DNA of 64,000 nucleotides from assembly GCF_900187565.1 (NCBI RefSeq), contig NZ_FYED01000005.1, positions 186,001-250,000 of the forward strand, in the 5' to 3' direction. This DNA is from Pseudomonas sp. Irchel 3A7 (GTDB taxonomy: Bacteria; Pseudomonadota; Gammaproteobacteria; Pseudomonadales; Pseudomonadaceae). Position 1 is the stretch's first letter, and each line of letters begins with the position of its first letter. Both the position numbers and the translations under genes were made by a program. Shown here one piece after another: positions 17,790-26,990 of the stretch. Below the pieces are notes generated by a model, which did not search any database, had not been told where the DNA came from, and saw only the letters and a program-made list of their open reading frames with translations.

Positions 17790-17817
17790 CATGGCCCCAG
17801 CTGACACTGGGGCCATG
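17790..17817 (+). promoter_or_regulatory. Perfect hairpin covering the glycosyltransferase start codon
   Basis: CATGGCCCCAG, a 6-nt loop, then CTGGGGCCATG: an 11-bp perfect stem with the likely start codon (17815-17817) in its 3' arm. It could lower translation or act as a U-less terminator for cysZ. Confidence 0.5.
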
Positions 17818-18990
17818 ACGACAGCTCTGCATATCACCCTGATCACCGAAACCTTCCCTCCCGAAATCAATGGCGTGGCCAATACCCTTGGTCGCTTGTG
17901 CGACGGTTTGCGCGCGCGCGGGCATCAGGTGGAATTGGTGCGACCGCGCCAGAGCTGCGATCAGTCGGCGGCCAGCGACGATGAATTGTTGCTGTGCCGT
18001 GGCTGGCCGCTGCCGGGTTATCCCGGCCTGCAATGGGGGCAGTCGTCCATGCACAAGCTGCTCAGGCGTTGGAAGCGCCATCGCCCGGATGTCCTGTACA
18101 TCGCCACCGAGGGGCCGCTCGGGTTGTCGGCATTACGCGCGGCACGTCGGCTGGGAATTTCGGTGGTCAGCGGCTTTCACACCAACTTCCAGCAGTATTC
18201 CAGCCAGTATGGGCTCGGTTTGCTGACGCGCCTGCTGACCCACTACCTGCGCTGGTTCCACAATCGCTCGACCCTGACACTGGTGCCCAGTGTCAGCCAG
18301 CGGATGGAGCTGGAGCGGCGGCAATTCGAGCGTCTGGCGCTGCTGTCCCGAGGCGTCGACAGCCAATTGTTTCATCCGGCTAAACGCTTGAATGCGCTGC
18401 GCGAACAATGGGGGCTGGGCGAGAACGACATTGCAGTCATCCATGTAGGGCGTTTGGCACAGGAGAAAAACCTGGGCTTGCTCAAGCGCTGTTTCGACAC
18501 GCTGAAGGCGACTTATCCACAGCGCACTCTGAAGCTGATCGTGGTGGGCGACGGTCCGCAACGCCTGCTCATGGAAAACGAAATGCCCGACGCGATTTTC
18601 TGTGGCACCCAGCGAGGTGAAGCGTTGGCCAGTCATTATGCGTCGGGAGATGTATTTCTGTTTCCGAGCCTGACTGAAACCTTTGGCAATGTGGTGCTCG
18701 AGGCGCTGGCTTCCGGGCTGGGAGTGGTGGCTTACGATCAGGCTGCAGCGGCGCAGCATATTCGCCATGGCTACAACGGTGTGCTGGCGATGCCGGGGGA
18801 TGAAGAAGCCTTCTGTGATGCGGCGGCATGGATGCTGGAAAAGCGCGAGACCTTGCGCTGCATGAGGCTCAATGCGCGTCAGCATGCCAGTCGCCAGGGT
18901 TGGGCGGCGATTATCGAGCAGTTCGAGGGGCAGTTGCGGGGGGCTTGTGTTGGGGAGTTGGCGATCCCGAATGCACCGACTGTCCCCTGA
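17815..18990 (+). CDS. Glycosyltransferase family 4 (GT-B), mannosyltransferase-like
   Basis: A 391-residue GT-B fold enzyme. The N-terminal domain begins ITETFPPEINGVANT, the motif of GDP-mannose-dependent glycolipid mannosyltransferases. The C-terminal half has HVGRLAQEKNL and the E-x7-E-type donor site in FPSLTETFGNVVLEALASG. Related enzymes add mannose or glucose to lipid acceptors; the acceptor here is unknown. The ATG at 17815 is used, although an ATG at 17791 is in frame; neither has a strong ribosome-binding site and both lie within a perfect hairpin. Confidence 0.85.
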   Translation: MTTALHITLITETFPPEINGVANTLGRLCDGLRARGHQVELVRPRQSCDQSAASDDELLLCRGWPLPGYPGLQWGQSSMHKLLRRWKRHRPDVLYIATEGPLGLSALRAARRLGISVVSGFHTNFQQYSSQYGLGLLTRLLTHYLRWFHNRSTLTLVPSVSQRMELERRQFERLALLSRGVDSQLFHPAKRLNALREQWGLGENDIAVIHVGRLAQEKNLGLLKRCFDTLKATYPQRTLKLIVVGDGPQRLLMENEMPDAIFCGTQRGEALASHYASGDVFLFPSLTETFGNVVLEALASGLGVVAYDQAAAAQHIRHGYNGVLAMPGDEEAFCDAAAWMLEKRETLRCMRLNARQHASRQGWAAIIEQFEGQLRGACVGELAIPNAPTVP

Positions 18991-19013
18991 CATCTTCGGT
19001 GATGTTGAGTCAG

Positions 19014-19090
19014 TCTTCGCGGGCAAGCCCGCTCCCACAGTGGTTATGCGTTGTACACAAAACCTGTGGGAGCGGGCTTGCCCGCGATGG
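19014..19090. repeat. REP doublet (REPIN), GCGGGCTTGCCCGCGA type
   Basis: GCGGGCAAGCCCGCTCCCAC and its inverted partner GTGGGAGCGGGCTTGCCCGC, about 25 bp apart. Confidence 0.92.
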
Positions 19091-19108
19091 GGAGCGCCTG
19101 GCCGCTGA

Positions 19109-20212
19109 TTAAACCAGCGTCATCAACGCCTCACGGCTGAACGGCAGGATGTCGTCCTCACGGCCGTCGCGCACTTTCTGCGCCCAGTCCGGGTCCACCA
19201 GAAGCGCACGACCGACAGCCACCAGGTCGAACTCATCGTTGTTCAAACGCTCCAGCAGTTTTTCCAGGCTGGCCGGTTGGGCGACCTTGTCGGTGTTGAC
19301 CATGAACTGCAGGAACTCGCCGTCCAGGCCGACACTGCCGACGGTGATGGTTGGCTTGCCGGTGAGCTTGCGGGTCCAGCCGGCCAGGTTCAGTTCGGAA
19401 CCGTCGAATTCCGGCTCCCAGAAGCGGCGTGTCGAGCAGTGGAAAATATCCACGCCGGCGTCGGACAACGGCTGGAGAAACTCGCCCAACGCTTGCGGTG
19501 TTTGCACTAGGCGCGCGGTGTAATCCTGCTGTTTCCACTGGGAGAAACGGAAGATGATCGGGAAGCCTTCGCCGACGGCCGCACGCACGGCTTGAATCAA
19601 CTCGATGGCGAAACGCGAACGGTTGGCCAGGCTGCCACCGTATTCATCGGTGCGCTGATTGCTGCCTTCCCAGAAGAACTGGTCGATCAGATAGCCGTGG
19701 GCGCCGTGGATTTCCACACCATCCATGCCGATGCTCCGGGCATCCTTGGCTGCCTGGGCGAACGCTGCGATCACGTCTTGAATATCCTGTTTGGTCATGC
19801 CGTGAACCACGACCTGACCGTCCTTCACTTTTTCCGACGGTCCGTAGCCCGGTACGCTGGCGTCCGGCTCGGTGCCGATACGGCGCACACTGCCCACATG
19901 CCACAGTTGCGGAACGATCTTGCCGCCTTCAGCGTGTACCGCGTCGACGACTTTTTTCCAGCCGGCCAGCGCCGCGTCACCGTAGAACTGCGGAACGTTC
20001 GGGTAGCCATTGGAAGCCTTGTGACCGACGGTGGTGCCTTCGGTGATGATCAGACCAACGCCGGCCGCGGCGCGACGACGGTAGTACTCGATCACTTTGG
20101 AATTGGGTACGCCACCCGGCGAAAACGAGCGGGTCATCGGTGCCATGACGACACGGGTCGGCAGTTCGAGGGTGCCGAGGTGGAACGGTTTGAACAGGGC
20201 TTTGACGGGCAT
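19109..20212 (-). CDS. Old Yellow Enzyme family NADH:flavin oxidoreductase
   Basis: A 367-residue FMN-dependent ene-reductase of the OYE family. Typical elements: MAPMTRSFSPGGVPN near the N-terminus, VPQLWHVG, the substrate-binding pair in VEIHGAHGYLIDQFF, RTDEYGGSLANRSRF, and AVGRALLVDPDW for FMN phosphate. Enzymes of this family reduce activated double bonds or nitro compounds; the natural substrate cannot be read from the sequence. In PAO1 a homologue sits near gpx and slyD, as here. Confidence 0.9.
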   Translation of the reverse strand: MPVKALFKPFHLGTLELPTRVVMAPMTRSFSPGGVPNSKVIEYYRRRAAAGVGLIITEGTTVGHKASNGYPNVPQFYGDAALAGWKKVVDAVHAEGGKIVPQLWHVGSVRRIGTEPDASVPGYGPSEKVKDGQVVVHGMTKQDIQDVIAAFAQAAKDARSIGMDGVEIHGAHGYLIDQFFWEGSNQRTDEYGGSLANRSRFAIELIQAVRAAVGEGFPIIFRFSQWKQQDYTARLVQTPQALGEFLQPLSDAGVDIFHCSTRRFWEPEFDGSELNLAGWTRKLTGKPTITVGSVGLDGEFLQFMVNTDKVAQPASLEKLLERLNNDEFDLVAVGRALLVDPDWAQKVRDGREDDILPFSREALMTLV

Positions 20213-20317
20213 GGGGACGCTCCACGGGAATAGACTTTATGACGGCGATAATATGGAGGTTCGCACGCGCTGAACAGCACTATTGATTTGGGTGATTAAG
20301 GTTTAAAAGGCGGGTGA

Positions 20318-20423
20318 CTGTAGGAGCGAGCTTGCTCGCGATGGTCGTCAACGATAACGCTGGAGGTCAGATGCCCCGTAGCGTTCTTGCGTTCATCGCG
20401 AGCGAGCTCGCTCCTATACAGGG
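20318..20423. repeat. REP doublet (REPIN), TAGGAGCGAGCTTGCTCGC type
   Basis: TGTAGGAGCGAGCTTGCTCG at the left and GCGAGCGAGCTCGCTCCTAT at the right, in opposite orientation. Confidence 0.9.
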
Positions 20424-20428
20424 GGATG

Positions 20429-20911
20429 TCAGCTCAGGGCTTTTTCAATCGCCTGAACGACGCTTGGATCGTCCGGCGCGGTACGTGGCGAGAAGCGCGC
20501 CAGCACACGGCCGTCCTTGCCCAGCAGGAACTTTTCGAAGTTCCAGGTAATGTCACCGGGGAATTCGGCACCCTCGCCCGCCAGCAGCTTGTACAGCTGA
20601 TGACGATCGTGACCGTTGACGTCCAGCTTGCTGGACAGCGGGAAGGTCACGCCATAGTTGAGGCTGCAAAATGCCTGGATCTCTTGTTCGGAACCCGGTT
20701 CCTGCCCGGCAAACTGATTGCACGGCAGGCCCAATACACTGAAACCCTTGCCCTTGTATTGCTGGTAGAGGTTTTCCAGCGCCGCGTACTGCGGGGTCAA
20801 GCCGCATTTTGAGGCAACGTTGACCACCAGCACGACGTGCCCCTTGAAAGGTGCCAGAGGTAGCACCTGACCGTCCAGGGCTGTCAAATTAAGGTCGTGA
20901 AAAGCACTCAT
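20429..20911 (-). CDS. Glutathione peroxidase (thiol peroxidase of the GPx family)
   Basis: A 160-residue peroxidase that reduces hydroperoxides using thioredoxin or glutathione. The peroxidatic Cys36 lies in NVASKCGLTPQY. The conserved glutamine is in LPCNQFAGQEPG, which also supplies the second cysteine, and the tryptophan is in ITWNFEKFL. It has cysteine rather than selenocysteine, as is usual in bacteria. Located between OYE and slyD. Confidence 0.94.
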   Translation of the reverse strand: MSAFHDLNLTALDGQVLPLAPFKGHVVLVVNVASKCGLTPQYAALENLYQQYKGKGFSVLGLPCNQFAGQEPGSEQEIQAFCSLNYGVTFPLSSKLDVNGHDRHQLYKLLAGEGAEFPGDITWNFEKFLLGKDGRVLARFSPRTAPDDPSVVQAIEKALS

Positions 20912-20982
20912 GACGTACTCCAGATTCCCGTGTTCTTCTCGAAACAGCCACTTGGCAGTGTCACATGAGACAGCCGCAGACT

Positions 20983-21005
20983 AAAAAGGCGCCCTAGGGG
21001 CGCCT
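20983..21005 (-). terminator. Intrinsic terminator downstream of slyD
   Basis: Read on the minus strand: AGGCGCCC, short loop, GGGCGCCTTTTT. It ends the slyD transcript before the glutathione peroxidase gene. Confidence 0.85.
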
Positions 21006-21034
21006 CTCCAGTCATCTGAGCTTAGCGCAGAAAA

Positions 21035-21520
21035 TCAGTGATGATGGCCACCTTCGCCATGGACGTGACCATGGGCGATTTCTTCCTGGCTGGCATCACG
21101 GATGGCGACGATCTTGACCTGGAAGTTCAGGCGCTGACCGGCCAACGGGTGGTTGCCGTCTACGGTGACGTCGTCGCCGTCCAGATCGCGGATGGTCACG
21201 ATCTGCATCTGGCCGTCCGGAGCGGAAGCGTGGAACTGCATGCCCACTTCCAGCTCATCGACGCCTTCGAACATGCTGCGGCTCAGGGTGCTGACCAGTT
21301 CGGCAGCGTATTCGCCGTAGGCATCTTCAGGTTCAACGGCTACGGTCAGCTCTTCGCCGACTGCCTTGCCTTCCAGAGCCTTTTCCAGGCCCGGGATGAT
21401 GTTGCCTGCGCCTTGCAGGTAGACCAGCGGCGCGCCGCCGGCGGAGCTGTCGATGACCTCACCAGCGTCGTTGGTCAGGGTATAGTCGATGGAGACAGCC
21501 TTATTGGCGGCGATCAGCAT
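21035..21520 (-). CDS. slyD: FKBP-type peptidyl-prolyl isomerase SlyD
   Basis: A 161-residue cytoplasmic prolyl isomerase/chaperone. The FKBP core reads YTLTNDAGEVIDSS then GNIIPGLEKALEG; the inserted IF chaperone domain includes VEPEDAYGEY. The C-terminus is histidine-rich (HGHVHGEGGHHH), the feature that lets SlyD bind nickel and zinc. The start MLIAANKAV fits the family and is preceded by AAAAGGT; the longer frame is not supported. Confidence 0.95.
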   Translation of the reverse strand: MLIAANKAVSIDYTLTNDAGEVIDSSAGGAPLVYLQGAGNIIPGLEKALEGKAVGEELTVAVEPEDAYGEYAAELVSTLSRSMFEGVDELEVGMQFHASAPDGQMQIVTIRDLDGDDVTVDGNHPLAGQRLNFQVKIVAIRDASQEEIAHGHVHGEGGHHH

Positions 21521-21608
21521 GGGGCGAGACCTTTTGCAAAAGAATAATGAAAGACCCAGTTTAGCGAAGCAATCGCCCGAAAGCGAACACAACCCGGACA
21601 GACGGGAC

Positions 21609-21815
21609 GTGACGATCACAGGCTTCCATCAGGACGAGGACGGCCATTGGGTGGCCGAGCTTTCCTGCGGCCATACCCAACACCTGCGCCACCAGCCACC
21701 CTGGCAATCCCGGGCCTGGGTCATGGATCCTGCACGGCGCCTTGAAAAAATAGGCCAACCCTTTGATTGCGGTTGGTGCGCACAAGGCATGGTTAGCGAT
21801 AACCTTGGCGACTGA
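21609..21815 (+). CDS. DUF3565 small protein
   Basis: About 68 residues from a GTG at 21609. The DUF3565 core is clear: GFHQDEDGHWVAELSCGHTQ, then HQPPWQSR and a C-x2-C pair near the end (FDCGWCAQ), which together suggest a zinc site. The frame extends upstream to an ATG at 21519 that overlaps the slyD start region, so the N-terminus is uncertain. Function unknown. In PAO1 a homologue also lies beside pta. Confidence 0.75.
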   Translation: MTITGFHQDEDGHWVAELSCGHTQHLRHQPPWQSRAWVMDPARRLEKIGQPFDCGWCAQGMVSDNLGD

Positions 21816-21872
21816 ATTTCGGTAGATCGCCAGCCATAGGCGCTCACCATTGCGTTCCCTTAGAGAATCCGC

Positions 21873-23972
21873 ATGCAAACTTTTTTTATCGCACCCACCG
21901 ATTTTGGCGTGGGCCTGACCTCCATCAGCCTCGGGCTGGTGCGTACCCTTGAGCGCGCCGGCCTCAAGGTCGGCTTCTTCAAACCGATTGCCCAGCCGCA
22001 TCCGGGTGACACGGGGCCCGAGCGCTCCACCGAACTGGTGGCCCGCACCCACGGCCTGAAACCGCCGCAGCCGCTGGGCCTGGCCCATGTCGAACGGATG
22101 CTCGGCGATGGTCAGCTGGACGAATTGCTCGAAGAGATCATCACCCTTTATCAGCAGGCCGCCATCGGCAAGGACGTGTTGATCGTCGAGGGCATGGTGC
22201 CGACCCGAAGCGCCAGCTATGCCGCGCGGGTCAATCTGCATCTGGCCAAGAGCCTCGACGCCGAAGTGATCCTGGTGTCGGCGCCGGAAAACGAAGTGCT
22301 GACCGAACTTTCCGGTCGTGTGGAATTGCAGGCGCAGTTGTTTGGCGGCCCGAAAGATCCGAAAGTCCTCGGCGTGATCCTCAACAAGGTCAAGACAGAT
22401 GAAAGCATGGAGGCCTTTGCCGCGCGCCTGAAAGAACATTCGCCGCTGTTGCGCAGTGGCGATTTCCGCCTGCTGGGCTGCATTCCGTTCCGGCCGGAAC
22501 TGAATGCCCCGCGCACTCGCGACGTGGCCGACCTGATGGGCGCCCAGGTGCTCAACGCCGGCGACTATGAAACCCGGCGCATGACCAACATCATCATTTG
22601 CGCACGCACCATGCGCAACACCGTGGAACTGCTCAAACCCGGCGTGCTGGTGGTGACCCCCGGCGATCGCGACGACATCATTCTCGCTGTGAGCCTCGCG
22701 GCCATGAACGGTGTGCCCCTGGCCGGCCTGCTGCTGACCAGCGACACCCTGCCCGACCCGCGCATCATGGACCTGTGCCGTGGCGCCTTGCAGGCCGGTC
22801 TGCCGGTGTTGTCGGTGAGCACCGGCTCCTACGACACCGCCAACCAGTTGAACGGCCTGAACAAGGAAATCCCGATCGACGACCGCGAGCGCGCAGAGAT
22901 CATCACCGACTTCGTCGCCAGCCATCTGGACGCCAACTGGCTGCACCAGCGCTGTGGCACGCCACGGGAGATGCGCCTGTCACCGGCAGTGTTCCGCTAC
23001 CAGTTGATCCAGCGCGCGCAGAACGCCAACAAGCGCATCGTCCTGCCAGAAGGCAGTGAGCCGTTGACCGTGCAAGCCGCGGCGATTTGCCAGGCCCGTG
23101 GCATTGCCCGCTGTGTATTGCTCGCCAAGCCGGCCGACGTCGAAGCGGTCGCTCGCGCCCAAGGCATCGAACTGCCACCGGGGCTGGAAATCCTCGATCC
23201 GGACCTGATCCGCGAGCGCTACGTCGAGCCGATGGTTGCACTGCGCAAAAGCAAAAGCCTCAACGCACCGATGGCCGAGCAGCAACTGGAAGACACCGTG
23301 GTGATCGGCACCATGATGCTGGCACTGGATGAAGTCGACGGCCTGGTGTCGGGCGTCATTCACTCCACCGCCAATACCATTCGCCCTGCCCTGCAGCTGA
23401 TCAAGACGGCGCCGGGCTGCACCCTGGTGTCGTCGGTGTTCTTCATGCTGTTTCCCGAAGAAGTGCTGGTCTACGGCGACTGCGTGATGAACCCGCACCC
23501 GAGCGCCACTGAACTGGCGGAAATCGCCTTGCAAAGCGCCGACTCGGCGGCGGCATTCGGCATCACCCCACGGGTGGCGATGATCAGCTATTCCAGCGGT
23601 GAGTCGGCCAGCGGCGAAGAAGTCGAGAAGGTCCGCGAAGCGACATTGCTCGCCCATGAACAGCAACACTCGCTGCTGATCGACGGCCCGTTGCAGTACG
23701 ACGCCGCCGCCAACGAAACCGTGGCCCGGCAGTTGGCGCCGAACAGCCAGGTGGCCGGTCGCGCGACGGTGTTCGTGTTCCCGGACCTCAACACCGGCAA
23801 CACCACCCACAAAGCCGTGCAGCGCAGCGCTGATTGCGTCAGCCTCGGGCCGATGCTGCAAGGCTTGCGCAAACCGGTGAACGACTTGCCGCGCGGCGCG
23901 CAAGTCGATGACATCGTCTACACCATCGCGTTGACCGCGATCCAGGCTGCCAACCGACCTATGGATGTTTAA
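21873..23972 (+). CDS. pta: Phosphate acetyltransferase, long form
   Basis: A 699-residue enzyme interconverting acetyl-CoA and acetyl phosphate. The N-terminal BioD/DRTGG-like regulatory part spans about 1-370 (MQTFFIAPTDFGVGLTS) and the catalytic part about 380-699 (RIVLPEGSEP; FVFPDLNTGNTTHKAVQR). The length equals that of the E. coli-type long Pta. The usual partner ackA (acetate kinase) is not next to it. The following acyltransferase gene begins immediately after the pta stop. Confidence 0.96.
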   Translation: MQTFFIAPTDFGVGLTSISLGLVRTLERAGLKVGFFKPIAQPHPGDTGPERSTELVARTHGLKPPQPLGLAHVERMLGDGQLDELLEEIITLYQQAAIGKDVLIVEGMVPTRSASYAARVNLHLAKSLDAEVILVSAPENEVLTELSGRVELQAQLFGGPKDPKVLGVILNKVKTDESMEAFAARLKEHSPLLRSGDFRLLGCIPFRPELNAPRTRDVADLMGAQVLNAGDYETRRMTNIIICARTMRNTVELLKPGVLVVTPGDRDDIILAVSLAAMNGVPLAGLLLTSDTLPDPRIMDLCRGALQAGLPVLSVSTGSYDTANQLNGLNKEIPIDDRERAEIITDFVASHLDANWLHQRCGTPREMRLSPAVFRYQLIQRAQNANKRIVLPEGSEPLTVQAAAICQARGIARCVLLAKPADVEAVARAQGIELPPGLEILDPDLIRERYVEPMVALRKSKSLNAPMAEQQLEDTVVIGTMMLALDEVDGLVSGVIHSTANTIRPALQLIKTAPGCTLVSSVFFMLFPEEVLVYGDCVMNPHPSATELAEIALQSADSAAAFGITPRVAMISYSSGESASGEEVEKVREATLLAHEQQHSLLIDGPLQYDAAANETVARQLAPNSQVAGRATVFVFPDLNTGNTTHKAVQRSADCVSLGPMLQGLRKPVNDLPRGAQVDDIVYTIALTAIQAANRPMDV

Positions 23973-24878
23973 ATGCTGGATTTTCTACCTGCACCCGTGC
24001 GCGGTGTGATCGCCGCGCTGCTGTTGGCGCTGAACACGATTTTGCTCTGCTCGTTTCTGTTTTGTGTGGCGCTGGTCAAAGTGTTGCCGTTTGCCCCCAC
24101 CCAGCGCTTGGCGCGCTGGCTGATGAGTCATACCCATGAAGCCTGGATCAGTATCAACAAAGGCTGGATGAACCTGGTTTGCCGCACCCGCTGGCACCTC
24201 AGCGGCCTGCAAGGCCTCGACTATCAGCACTCCTACCTGATCACCAGCAACCACCAGAGCTGGGTCGACATTCTGGTGCTGCAGTACGTGCTCAATCGGC
24301 GTATCCAGCCGCTGAAGTTCTTCCTCAAGCAAGAGCTGATCTGGGTGCCGGTGATTGGACTGGCGTGGTGGGCGCTGGGCTTTCCGTTCATGAAACGCTA
24401 CTCCAAGGCGTATCTGGAAAAGCACCCGGAAAAGAAAGGCAAGGACCTGGAAACCACTCGCAAGACCTGCGCGAAATTCCGTGATAACCCGGTCGGCATT
24501 TTCAATTTCGTTGAAGGCACGCGCTTTACCGAAGGCAAGCATGCCCAGCAGCAGTCATCGTTCAAGTATCTGCTCAAACCCAAGGCCGGTGGCATTGCGT
24601 TTGTGTTGGATGCGATGGGCGAGCAGCTTGAATCGATCGTCAACGTGACCATCCACTACCCGGCCGGTCGCCCGGGCTTCTGGGACTTGCTGTGCGGGAA
24701 CGTGAAGGATGTGGTGGTGCATTTTGAAGAACTGAAGATTGCGCCGCAGTTCATCGGCAAGAACTACGACCAGGACGGTGAGTACCGCTTGCAGTTCCAG
24801 GGCTGGATCAATCAGTTGTGGCAGGACAAGGATGCGTTGTTGGGGCAGATGCATCGGGAGTATCCAGCTAAGTCCTGA
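23973..24878 (+). CDS. Inner-membrane acyltransferase, YihG/PlsC family
   Basis: A 301-residue protein with an N-terminal membrane helix (about 10-38) and the HX4D catalytic motif NHQSWVD (His94, Asp99) of glycerolipid acyltransferases, followed by FPFMKRYSK and VEGTRFTEGK. The last motif is typical of the YihG-like branch of lysophosphatidate acyltransferases. It probably acylates the sn-2 position of lysophosphatidate, with a chain preference that cannot be inferred. The ATG follows the pta stop with no gap, so the genes are likely cotranscribed. Confidence 0.9.
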   Translation: MLDFLPAPVRGVIAALLLALNTILLCSFLFCVALVKVLPFAPTQRLARWLMSHTHEAWISINKGWMNLVCRTRWHLSGLQGLDYQHSYLITSNHQSWVDILVLQYVLNRRIQPLKFFLKQELIWVPVIGLAWWALGFPFMKRYSKAYLEKHPEKKGKDLETTRKTCAKFRDNPVGIFNFVEGTRFTEGKHAQQQSSFKYLLKPKAGGIAFVLDAMGEQLESIVNVTIHYPAGRPGFWDLLCGNVKDVVVHFEELKIAPQFIGKNYDQDGEYRLQFQGWINQLWQDKDALLGQMHREYPAKS

Positions 24879-24894
24879 GGCGCCTGTACCGACC

Positions 24895-24990
24895 TTATCG
24901 CTGGCAAGCCAGCTCCCACAGTATTGTTCAGTGAATACAAATGTTTTGTACGGCCGGGAAACCTGTGGGAGCTGGCTTGCCAGCGATAGC
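24895..24990. repeat. REP doublet (REPIN), GCTGGCTTGCCAGCGA type
   Basis: CGCTGGCAAGCCAGCTCCCA and TGGGAGCTGGCTTGCCAGCG in inverted orientation about 45 bp apart. Confidence 0.92.
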
Positions 24991-25004
24991 AATCTGAAGG
25001 ACAC

Positions 25005-25043
25005 AAAAAAAAACCGCCGATGATCACTCATCGGCGGTTTTTT
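25005..25043. terminator. Bidirectional terminator between the acyltransferase gene and cysNC
   Basis: ACCGCCGATGA, loop TCAC, TCATCGGCGGT, flanked by an A-run on the left and a T-run on the right, serving both convergent genes. Confidence 0.93.
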
Positions 25044-25082
25044 CTTGCAGCTTGAAGCTTATAGCTTGTCGCTGCTTCTATC

Positions 25083-26981
25083 CTAGATCGCGCCGCGTTT
25101 ACGCAACAGTTCCAGCACCTGCTTGACGCCCTCTTCCAGCGACACGGACTGGGTGTCGATCACCAGATCGGCATCCAGCGGCACGTCGTACGGGAAGGAT
25201 TCGCCCGGGATGTTATCCCCGGCTGCCGCGTACAAACCTTGCGGGTCACGCTCGGCACAGACCGTCGGCGAAGCCTGGACGTAGACCGTCAGCAGACGCT
25301 CCTTGCCGATCAGCTCCCGAGCCTGCTCACGCCCTTCGGCACTCGGCGCAACGAACGCCGCCAGGGTCAGCAAACCGGCTTCGTTGAACTGACGCGCCAC
25401 GTGCGCGGCACGACGCCAGTTCTCGGTACGCCCGGCGCGATCCTGTGGCAGACCTTTGTTCAGGTCGTGACGCAGGTTCTGGCCATCGAGCACAAACACT
25501 GCACGGCCCAGGTCGAACAACTTGCGCTCAACGGCGTAGGCAAGGGTGCTTTTGCCCGCGCCCGACAAGCCGCTGAACAACACGGTGGCCGGTTGCTGGC
25601 CGAAGCGCTGAGCGCGTTCTTCGGTGGCAACGTGAGCCAGTTTGCCGTGGTGCGTGCTGGTGCCATGCGCCACCGGTTGCGCGACGATCATGCCGGCGCC
25701 GACGGTGCCGTTGGTCAGGCGATCGATGATGATGAACGCGCCGGTGGTGCGGTTGCTGTCGTAACCGTCGAGGGCAATCGGCGCATCGAGCGCGATCTTG
25801 ACCTTGCCGATTTCGTTCAGCTGCAACGCGCTGGCCGGGCCTTCTTCCAGGGTGTTCACGTCGACCTTGTTGACGATGCTGGCGATGGAGCCCGGCACGT
25901 AACTGGTGGCGCGCTTGATGTCGTATTTCTTGCCCGGCAGCATCGGCTCTTCAGCCATCCACACCAGCATCGCTTCGAAACTGTCGGTGACGGGCGGGAC
26001 GTTGTCGGCATGGACCAGCAGGTCGCCACGGGAGATGTCGATTTCGTCTTCCATGGTCAGCGTTACTGCCTGACCCGGACCGGCATGTTCCAGTTCACCT
26101 TCAAAGGTGACGATGGATTTCACGCGGCTACTCTTGCCCGACGGCAGCACCACGACTTCGTCGCCCTTCTTGACGATGCCGCTGGCCAGGGTGCCGGCGA
26201 AACCACGGAAGTTCAGGTTCGGACGGTTGACGTATTGCACCGGGAAACGCAGGTCGGTGAAGTTGCGGTCTCCCGCCACTTCCACGGTCTCCAGAATTTC
26301 CATCAGCGACTGGCCGGTGTACCACGGCGAACGCTCGGACTTGTTCACCACGTTGTCACCCTTGAGGGCTGACATCGGCACGAAGTGCATGCTGGTCGGC
26401 TTCATCTTCAAGCCTTCGGCGAACTTCAGGTAGTCGGCCTTGATCGACTCGAACACGCCTTGGTCGAAGTCCTTGAGGTCCATCTTGTTGATGGCGACGA
26501 CGATGTGCTTGATGCCCAGCAAGGAGGCGATGAAGCTGTGGCGACGGGTCTGGGTCTGCACGCCGTAACGGGCGTCGACCAGGATGATCGCCAGGTCACA
26601 GGTGGACGCACCGGTGGCCATGTTGCGGGTGTACTGCTCATGGCCGGGAGTGTCGGCGATGATGAATTTGCGCTTGGCGGTGGAGAAATAGCGGTAGGCG
26701 ACATCGATGGTGATGCCTTGCTCACGCTCGGCCTGCAGGCCGTCGACCAGCAATGCCAGGTCGATGTCTTCGCCGGTGGTGCCGACTTTTTTCGAGTCGC
26801 GGGTGATCGCTTCCAGGTGATCTTCGTAGATCATCTTGGAGTCGTGCAGCAGACGCCCGATCAGGGTGCTCTTGCCGTCGTCGACGTTACCGCAGGTCAA
26901 AAAGCGCAGCAGCTCTTTACGTTCGTGCTGGCCCAGGTAGGCGAGGATGTCCTCGCTGATCAAATCAGATTGATGCGACAT
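25083..26981 (-). CDS. cysNC: Bifunctional sulfate adenylyltransferase subunit 1/APS kinase (CysNC)
   Basis: A 632-residue fusion. Residues 1 to about 450 form the GTPase CysN, with GNVDDGKST at 31-39, DTPGHEQY and NKMD. From about 460 on is APS kinase CysC, with the P-loop GLSGAGKST at 471-479 and [10 protein letters not shown]. Together with CysD it makes APS from sulfate and ATP, then phosphorylates it to PAPS. Fused NodQ-type enzymes are usual in pseudomonads, whereas enterobacteria have separate genes. It follows cysD with a 9-bp gap. Confidence 0.97.
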   Translation of the reverse strand: MSHQSDLISEDILAYLGQHERKELLRFLTCGNVDDGKSTLIGRLLHDSKMIYEDHLEAITRDSKKVGTTGEDIDLALLVDGLQAEREQGITIDVAYRYFSTAKRKFIIADTPGHEQYTRNMATGASTCDLAIILVDARYGVQTQTRRHSFIASLLGIKHIVVAINKMDLKDFDQGVFESIKADYLKFAEGLKMKPTSMHFVPMSALKGDNVVNKSERSPWYTGQSLMEILETVEVAGDRNFTDLRFPVQYVNRPNLNFRGFAGTLASGIVKKGDEVVVLPSGKSSRVKSIVTFEGELEHAGPGQAVTLTMEDEIDISRGDLLVHADNVPPVTDSFEAMLVWMAEEPMLPGKKYDIKRATSYVPGSIASIVNKVDVNTLEEGPASALQLNEIGKVKIALDAPIALDGYDSNRTTGAFIIIDRLTNGTVGAGMIVAQPVAHGTSTHHGKLAHVATEERAQRFGQQPATVLFSGLSGAGKSTLAYAVERKLFDLGRAVFVLDGQNLRHDLNKGLPQDRAGRTENWRRAAHVARQFNEAGLLTLAAFVAPSAEGREQARELIGKERLLTVYVQASPTVCAERDPQGLYAAAGDNIPGESFPYDVPLDADLVIDTQSVSLEEGVKQVLELLRKRGAI

Positions 26982-26990
26982 GACAGCCCC

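Noticed and set aside
19014..19090. TGTACA in this stretch considered as a PplR/LitR site
   Set aside because: It is a single copy within the spacer of a REP doublet, not the spaced direct repeat, and not near a promoter of the light locus.
21561..22946. Minus-strand open frame of about 461 codons opposite pta and the DUF3565 gene
   Set aside because: Shadow frame with no recognisable domain and biased composition.
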